DNA of 64,000 nt from Odontocerum albicorne (Eukaryota > Arthropoda > Insecta > Trichoptera > Odontoceridae), in the NCBI GenBank assembly GCA_949825065.1, contig OX463847.1, positions 35,969,789-36,033,788 of the forward strand. Reading direction: 5' to 3'. The notes beneath the pieces were generated by a model that saw only the letters and a list, made by a program, of their open reading frames with translations, ran no database searches and was not told where the DNA came from. Both the position numbers and the translations under genes were made by a program. This document shows, in pieces, positions 36,101-45,100 of this stretch; the stretch's first letter is position 1; every line of letters begins with the position of its first letter.

Positions 36101-39100
36101 TTGGCATGCTTTAAGAAGTGATTGAAAAAACTCTTGATTTCTAGTCAGTAAAACAACGTGTTTCATTCTTGATTTTTCCTTTCCTTTCCACCATCCCTTT
36201 TAATTAATAATATCTCACTTTATATGAAAAAGAATGTTCGGGTGATTGTCCGTCTTTGTGGGGTTCGTGGGCATGTGCTGACGTATATGTTTATGGATTT
36301 CGCGCGGATGGATAGTCATTTGAATGATTTATTTGACCATGTAACTTGCTTAATTTACTTTTGTCTGGTTGGTTGGAAGAGATTGCCACCTGGCAATAAG
36401 CCCGCCAGATTGTATTTGTAATAAAAGTGTTAAAAAAATAATAATATTATGAGGAGAATTGCAATGCAAATTTTTGTACCTGTATTTCCTTGTATATCCG
36501 TTTTAACATCAATAAACAGTTTTGATGTGGTATAGATATAGACTGAACGGTGAATGCCAGCATAGTTGAAAAAGTCAAAGGTATATGTTTGTCGAAGTTT
36601 TGTTCCATTATCACTTTAACATTAAATAAATCATTAAATTACATCTGTCGTCTTTAATCTAATTGTAACAAGTACAAAATTAAGATTAGTCTAAGGCAAA
36701 GACTTTAGAGATCTTTGGAACATCTTTATTGAATTTTTTCATTGGAACCCAAGAAAAAAAGGACTGCAACCTTTTTTTTAATTACAAAGTTAAAGGGTTT
36801 GAAATGAAAATCTGGATATTTTCAATTCAAAATAGTTACGATTGAAATTGATATTTTAAAGCTGAATTGTTAAAAATTGCATTGTTTATTATTTTTAGCC
36901 CCTGAAGTGTGGTAAGCGTCAGAATCATGCATATAATTTATATATTCTAAGGACTTGGTGAACATTAGCCCCAACTGTACTTCTTCAAGAACCACATGTC
37001 TTTTTAGTTATTTGGTAAATTATCTAAATAATAGGAAATTTAATGATTGTGAGTATATTATTTTGAATAAGCGAAATGGATAATGAAAAATCAAAAAGTA
37101 TTAGAAGACTCCATTTTGATAAGAACGGTAAGCCTTACAAAATCAAAATTTTTGAAATGCCGTTAATTTTCTGTACATTTAGTTAGGAAGTGTTAAATTA
37201 TCGATAGAAATCATGATGTTCTGCCATGTTCTCGAAATAATTTCACGTGATCAAAATATTATTTGCTTCATATACATTTGTCGGTAATAGCTGGCGGCGA
37301 AGTCTTCGTCAATCCATTAGATATTTTCAAGGATACCGCTCGAAGTTGCAGGTGCATGGATAACGCACGTATCTCCACTCTCTTAACTGTCCAACTTCTT
37401 TAAGGGCGAGTGTTCTGCTTCCATTCCCGGGCGGACCTCGAACCAACAGACACCTGTCTGTCCTCTGCTAAAGTTCATCGTAATTCTTTTGATTAATAAT
37501 TAATTACGGCTCAAGACCAGTTCTAACATCTAATACAATTAGAATCCATTTCATCACCGAGATTTCTTCTCTACCAAAGACGCCACGTGCCGATTACGTC
37601 ATATTCCGAGACTATTCCACGTTCTTCAAATCCATCAACGAGCTCTCAGACGTGTTTGTCAGAGGGCTTGCAGAAAAGAGTGGCTTCGGTGACGTCACGA
37701 ACTAGATCCTCAGTCACAGTTCCTAGAATTCGCTTCCAGTGGTGTGCAGACATTGAAGGAACGGGTTGCATCATTACAACGAAAAATTACATCGTAATTT
37801 TTTTTTAAAGGTATTGGGATTCTATCTTATCTGTTATTCTTTTGGTGATTTCAAATTTTGCATTACCCTGTTTCTTTTGTTTTACGACGTTTCCAAAGCG
37901 ATCGTTAGAGATAATCTCTCTTGCAAAGGATATTAATCCTTTAAAGTTAAACTCTTCAAATGTAACTAATAGAATCAAAAATCTTATTCAAATTTAAACT
38001 AGTCCTACCTGGATCATTTGATCCGGTAGTGAAAATAAATAATTTTAATCTAAATTGTTACTGTGTTTCTTTTCTGTTACCTCTGGAGTGCTGTGAGTAA
38101 TTTTTGTGTTTTTACCTGTCGAATCCTGAGACCAAAGAGATCTGTGTTCCTTTTTTCTTCTTAACCGCTGAGCTATTCGAGTCAAACTTGATTCTGATAG
38201 TTTTCATAGTTTAAATAATTCAAATTAAATTAACCTAAAAGTTCTAGAAAATCAGAAACAGTCTTAACATGATGCATTACTTGTTATGTTATTTTAACAA
38301 TAAAGTCGTACCTACACATTTCTCTGTTTTGATAGGCACAAAGTGTAAACTTTAAAAAACTCATTCAATTGATCTAACTACAGTTTTTTTTTGTCTTATT
38401 CTATTACAACTCCCACTCAAACTCTTCTTGTACATTGTTTTAAATAACCTTTTGCACCCATTTGTTCAACATGTCCAAACAACTTTACAGTGCACTTTTC
38501 CCTTTATGCATTACAAACAGTACATATGTTTGGTAAATTACTAACCCTTATCTTTTTAAAAAGGTTTATGTTAAAATACCCACAGGCTTTTTTGTGAAAA
38601 AACAATGTACGTTGAAATGTTTAAAAATACTTTATATATATATATTAAAAATACTCGTACACAAATACATTATAACTTACACTAATGAAAAAATCTCAGG
38701 TGATAAACACATTACAGATTGGTGCTACAGGCCTTTTAATATAGCATAGGTTGGCTGATAGATCTGAACTTACACTAATAAAAAAATCTCAGGGAATAAC
38801 TTATACTTATAAAACAATCTCAATACACTATGGATTCGTGCTATAGGTCTTTTAATATAGCATAGGTGGGCTGATAGATCTGAACTTACACTAATAAAAC
38901 AATCTCAATACACTGTGGATTGGTGCTACAGGCCTTTTAATATAGCATAGGTGGGCTGATAGATCTGAACTTACATTAATAAAACAATCTCAATACACTG
39001 TGGATTGGTGCTACAGGCCTTTTAATATAGCATAGGTGGGCTGATAGATCTGAACTTATACTAATAAAAAACATCACGGAATAACTTACACTAATAAAAC

Positions 39101-42100
39101 AATCTCAATACACTGTGGATTGGTGCTACAGGCCTTTTACTATAGCATAGGTGGGCTGATAGATCTGAACTTACACTCATAAAACAATCTCAGGGAATAA
39201 CTCATACTTATAAAACAATCTCAATACACTATGGATTGGTGCTACAGGCCTTTTAATATAGCATAGGTGGGCTGATAGATCTGAACTTACACTAATAAAA
39301 CAATATCAATACACTGTGGATTGGTGCTACAGGCATTTTAATATAGCATAGGTGGGCTGATAGATCTGAACTTATACTAATAAAACAATCTCAGGGAATA
39401 ACTTACACTAATAAAACAATCTCAATACACTGTGGATTGGTGCTACAGGCCTTTTACTATAGCATTGGTGGGCTGATAGATCTGAACTTACACTAATAAA
39501 ACAATCTCAGGGAATAACTCATACTTATAAAACAATCTCAATACACTATGGATTGGTGCTACAGGTCTTTTAATATAGCATGCTGATAGATCTGAACTTA
39601 CACTAATAAAACAATCTCAGGGAATAACTTACACTAATAAAACAATCTCAATACACTGTGGATTGGTGCTACAGGCCTTTTAATATAGCATAGGTGGGCT
39701 GATAGGTCAGTGTATATAAATAAATAAATATAGGTTTATTGATAGCAACATAGTAGGTATCAATTTAATAAACATGCATCCTTAAATTACATATGTTATA
39801 CGAGTATAAAAAAATAGAACAGTTGCATTTCTGTCAACATACAGAGGAGCTTAAAAATCATTGGGGAGGGAGATGAACGATAGTAATAATGAGACTGAAA
39901 TCAAGATTTTTTTCATAATACTTACATTTCAACCTCAACAACTTGTCCCTGAGGCACAGTGTTATTTTTTAGTGTATTGTCACACGCCACCGTAATAAGG
40001 TTCTCTTCCAAATTCATATACTGGGTTATCTCTGCTTCGAAAGGCAAGTGTCCAATCTCATGACTCATCACGGAATGCCCATTTATCCACTGTAATTTAA
40101 AAACCGAATAGTAGATACTATAGCTATACTATTTATTCAGTTACATTATATAGGGTCTCTCAAATTGAGCGGTTTTTTTAATTCTTGGATAATACACAGA
40201 TGGCGTCGCAAACTTGACTGGATCTTGTGACATTTGAGAAGTGTATTGTATGACATTTATAAAAATGGAGTCGTGTACAATACAACGCGTTCAAATTGTT
40301 GAATTATTTTATGTACGAGTATTATCTCCGGAAACGGTGATGTTAATAGGCCCCCAAGATCATGTGATCTGACGCCGTTGGACTATTTTCTCTGGGGTTA
40401 CGTGAAAAGCCAGGTCTATAAGAATGACCCCCAATCAATTCCTGAGCTGAAGGACGAAATTATTCACGTTATTGGTGAGTTAGAACCGCAATTATGCCAA
40501 AATGTCATCGAAAATTTTGACAAAAGAGTGGACATCTGTGGAGTTGCAAGAGGTGTACATTTGGCGGATATTGTTTTTTTGTTTAAATGTTATACATTAT
40601 ACTTCAATGACCAATATAAAGTTTTTTGAAATCAAAGCAAAGTTTTATTCAAGAATTAAAAAAATTAGAATTAAAAAACCCGCTTGATTTGAAAAACCCT
40701 TTATATGGTACTAAATCATTATTCGACATATGTTAGTTTGGTATTATATAAAAAAAACAGCTAAGAACATATAAAAGAAAGCAAAGAACTAATAGAGAAA
40801 ACCACAGAATTGGGGAAATAAATTAAAAATTGTTTGTCCATGTGTGTTGTATGCAATTCTACATCCAGTGCTGCATATCAACACTGTTGTATGTTAAGAT
40901 TGGGTGTACAATAAACACCCCAAAATATACATACATACATACCATCACGCCAATTCTCTGTCGGGGTAGACAGAGAGGACAGAGCACCATACTTGCCTAT
41001 CTCGACACAAATTCTTAGTCTCTTCTACATCTATACAACTTCTCTGACTTTTAACATTTTCTTCTTTCAGAATATCATTCACTTGATGCAACTATACTTT
41101 CCTTGGTCTTCCTCTCACACGCCTTCCATTCACATTTGCACCATATATCTGTTTCCTTGGCCTTTTTTCATTCGTTCCATATGCTCAAACCATCTCAGAG
41201 TGCTCTTCTTCATCTTACTTAACACACATTCATCCCTTATCACTTCATTCTGTATTCTGTCATATATTGTCACTCCATATATTCTTCTCAATGCAAGCAT
41301 TCCTACAGCATTTTTCCACATCTACGTTTCACTCCAATACATCAAAGTTGGTACCGAAATACTGTGAACTATCATCCAAGTAGATATTGATACTGTCCGG
41401 CTGGAGCACATATATATTTTTAGTGCCCTATTGACTTTGTTGTCTATTGCTACATGTCATTCTATATCCCGACAAGAAAATGGTGTGTTCGCATGTATAT
41501 TTTTTAAGACTGACTTTTCTTATATGAAAAAATATAACATATTTATGATGGTGAATTGATAAAAATTAGTGACTCACCACTTGTGCTGCATAGTGGACAC
41601 TGCCAAAGCGCAGCCAAATACGTTTATCATAGTTTTGATTCCATAAAAATGGCATAGAGAAGCGGCGATCGTACCATACCGTACCCACATGATCCCGGAT
41701 GTCAAGGTCTTGAGTTATGTCATTGTAGCTGGAAGGAACAGGCATTGGGATCACTGGACCTGTCTAAAAATGATAATTTGTTTTGGAAAATAAATTAATA
41801 AATTGATTCTTCCTCATTGATTCAATAGGGTGGGATTTTATAATAGAGCTTTTGCCCATGCATGTCTTGTGGCGTGGAGTGGTCTGCTTCTTATGTTCTG
41901 CTTCGAAAGATTAAATATTTATACAAAACTTGTATAAATATTCAATCAAAATTAGTTTTGCAAGTTTGCTGTAACAAAAGTGAGAGATTTTCCAACAAAA
42001 ATAAATTTATAATGTTTTGATCTGAAATCTGAAGACTAAAACCTGTGAATGTATGATATGGACGAAGTGAGAGTCATGTGTATTGATAAAAAGGCATGTA

Positions 42101-45100
42101 TATCTGTCCTCTCTGCTTGCCCCAAAAGGAACATGGCATGATTGTATTTATTTATTTAATTCACTCACATCACAAGAGTGTCTTTTATAAAATATGGAAA
42201 CCAATGCACATAAGACAAAGTTAATTAAAATATTTAAAATAAAATTACAAAAGTTTATCTGAAACTAGCATTAAGATACAACAAAGCAGTTGTTATAATT
42301 ACAAACTAATTGTTTAAATTGATTTAATGTTAATAAATTTTGTAGATTTATATTGAACATATTTATGTATTTTACAAAATATTAGCAAATTTAGCCAAAT
42401 AGATTTACATAAGTGAGTACAGTTTTATAGGGGAAAATATTTGATTTGATTGTTCCATAAATATGTATTTTATTTCACCTGGCGAGTTTATTACCATATG
42501 GCAATCTCTTCCAACCAACCAGAAAGATGTTTTAATGGGCCCTAAGTGAAAACCAGGCTGGAATTCCATTTAAAAAATCTGGATTCCAGCGGGGATCGAA
42601 CCCGCAACCTCCGGATCGGCAGACAAGTGTCTTACCACCAGGCCACGGAGGTCATCTCTGTGTGCATGTATACAGCTTATATACCCAGTGTTATATATTG
42701 TATGTTAATGCTATCAAATCAAATCACAATATAATAATTAAATCAAATCACAGGAGCTTAAGAGCAATTATCACAAAATTATGAAAAAAGTTATACCGAC
42801 CCTATCCTGAGAGAAAATTCTCTCAATAATATGAATAAAAATTAGCAGTATTTAATATTGAAATAATGTTAAAATGTATCGATACCTTTTTTAAGTCTGT
42901 TTTAAACCAACCATTCTTGATACCATATTCAGGATCCTGTGGAGACAGTCTGAAGTTCCATATTCCATCGAGACTCTTCACTTCTCTTGTTGGTGATTCT
43001 TGGGGAAATAGCGATCCTCCAAGAACCACCGTACCATGGAATACTATGATTAAGGGTAGCAATTGTCTGATTGACAATACTCTTAGGAAAATGTCAACCC
43101 TCTGTAAAATAAGTGCATTTAAATAAATATATTTTAAAGTTTAAAGATCTATATGACAAATAGTATTGAAACTAGAGCTGATATAACTAGAAAAAAAACC
43201 TAATTCGATCATTCGAAATGAGAATACATCGAAATAAAACAGACCATTAAATGAAAATCTCTTAGAGATTCTCATATCTGACAGACTTTCAACCACATAG
43301 TTAGATGGAGAGAGAGTGAAGGCAATACTGGTGTGACTATGTGGATAGGACGGTAATGATATAGTAGCACATGAGACATTGCAAGCCACCTAAAAGGTGA
43401 AGAGGCAGCTGGTGTACTGCCTTCCAGTAAAGGTTTTACAAGTGGCAGAGAAACAAAACAGAACTAAAAAGAAGATACCTTTTAAAGAGTCTGCTAAGGA
43501 ATGAGTTTCTCTGTTGGGTAGGCAAAGAACAAGAATGCCACAATTTTCGATTGTGCACCTTATGCCTCCTCCACAATCATACACATTTTCATGCAGCTCA
43601 TTTTTAAAAATACTCTCCATGAAGATCAATACACTTTTGCATGCGTTTGAACCAATTTTCAAAGCACTTTTTCCACTCCGAATGAGATAACTTCAAAACA
43701 TGCGTTTTGAACGCATCAATCACTTCTTCAGGTGTCGAAAAACGTTGACCTCGCAATTTATTTTTGATGTTCGGGAATAAAAAGAAGTCATTGGGTGCCA
43801 AATCAGGGCTGTACGGCGAATGACCCATCAATTCGATATTTTGAGTGCTCAAAAAGTCACTTGTTTGAGCCGATGTGCGAGAGCTCGCATTGTCGTGGTG
43901 GAGAATGATCCGTCTTCGGCGGTTGGTTTTCCTCATTTCTCCGAACACTTCTGGCAAACAAATGGTGGAGTACCATTCAGAATTGACCGTACGACGTTCC
44001 ACTAAAGGTACTGTTGCGACATGACCATTTATACCGAAGAAACAAGCCACCATTTGCTTCGAAGTGCTTCGTTGGCGAACAACTTTAGTTGGATTTGACT
44101 CGTCTTGAAAGACCCATACAGTCGACTGCTGTTTAGTTTCTGGCTCATATGCATAGATTCATGATTCGTCGCCTGTTACGATCTTGTAGACGTCTTTTGA
44201 AGCATCGCGATCAACATTTCTTTGGACCAATTGACACGAGCCTTTTTTTGATCGATTGTCAAATTATGCGGTATCCAACGTGAACAAATCTTTTTGGCGG
44301 CCAAATGTTCATGCAATATTGAATCTATTCGAGTGGAACTAATGCCCAAACATGCCTCAATCTCACGATAAGTCACATGACGATCTTGTAATATCAGTTC
44401 ACGCACAGCATCGATGTTTATGGCATAAAAACCGATTTTGGACGACCTTCACGAAATTTGTCCTGGAGCGAACTACGACCATGATTAAATTCGGAAAACT
44501 AGCGAAACACAGTGGCCCGGGATGGTGCTTCATCACCAAAAGTCGAAACGAGTTGATCGGCACACTGTTGTTGAGTTAGTCCACGTCGAAAATCATAAAA
44601 AATCATCGCACGAAAATGTTCATGATTTAATTCCATTTTTGGCCGAGATGAATCTTTTAAGTTACTGTAAACAACACAAATACCACTCGTATGACAAAAC
44701 TTTCTGAGCACGTGTACCATTAAAAACGTCAAACTTTACGATGCTGATGTCAGATTTGACATATCTACACTGGTGTTGCCATATCTCAAAACTTAAGTAG
44801 CAGCCCTCGTATTAAAGAAGTTTACAGAAGTTCAAATTATAATCCAATTTTCATGGCTTATTGAAATTAAAGCATTCAAAACAGAAACTATTGATTTTTT
44901 TTGTTACTTCATATTTGATTCAAATTTGTATAAAGAGGCAAGTACAATTTTATTTAAAACAAAATTTGTTAGCAATGGGAATCGAACCCCAACCCCTAGC
45001 CTTGGAGACAGACATCATTCCAACTAGACTATGGAGGACATCAATCAATCAATCAACAATGGCTCTACAACCCAGGTCGGGTCTTGGCCTCCCTTAAAGC

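Noticed and set aside
42600..42656. tRNA gene (B box and cloverleaf-like head)
   Set aside because: It continues into the SINE-A body and tail and its acceptor stem does not pair; the same applies to the heads at 7780, 11578, 15536, 22722, 44935 and 47940.
42823..43077. GUSB-A start at 43077 as a Met
   Set aside because: The codon is TTG, the frame stays open to a clear splice acceptor at 43102, and no ATG lies between that and an upstream stop.
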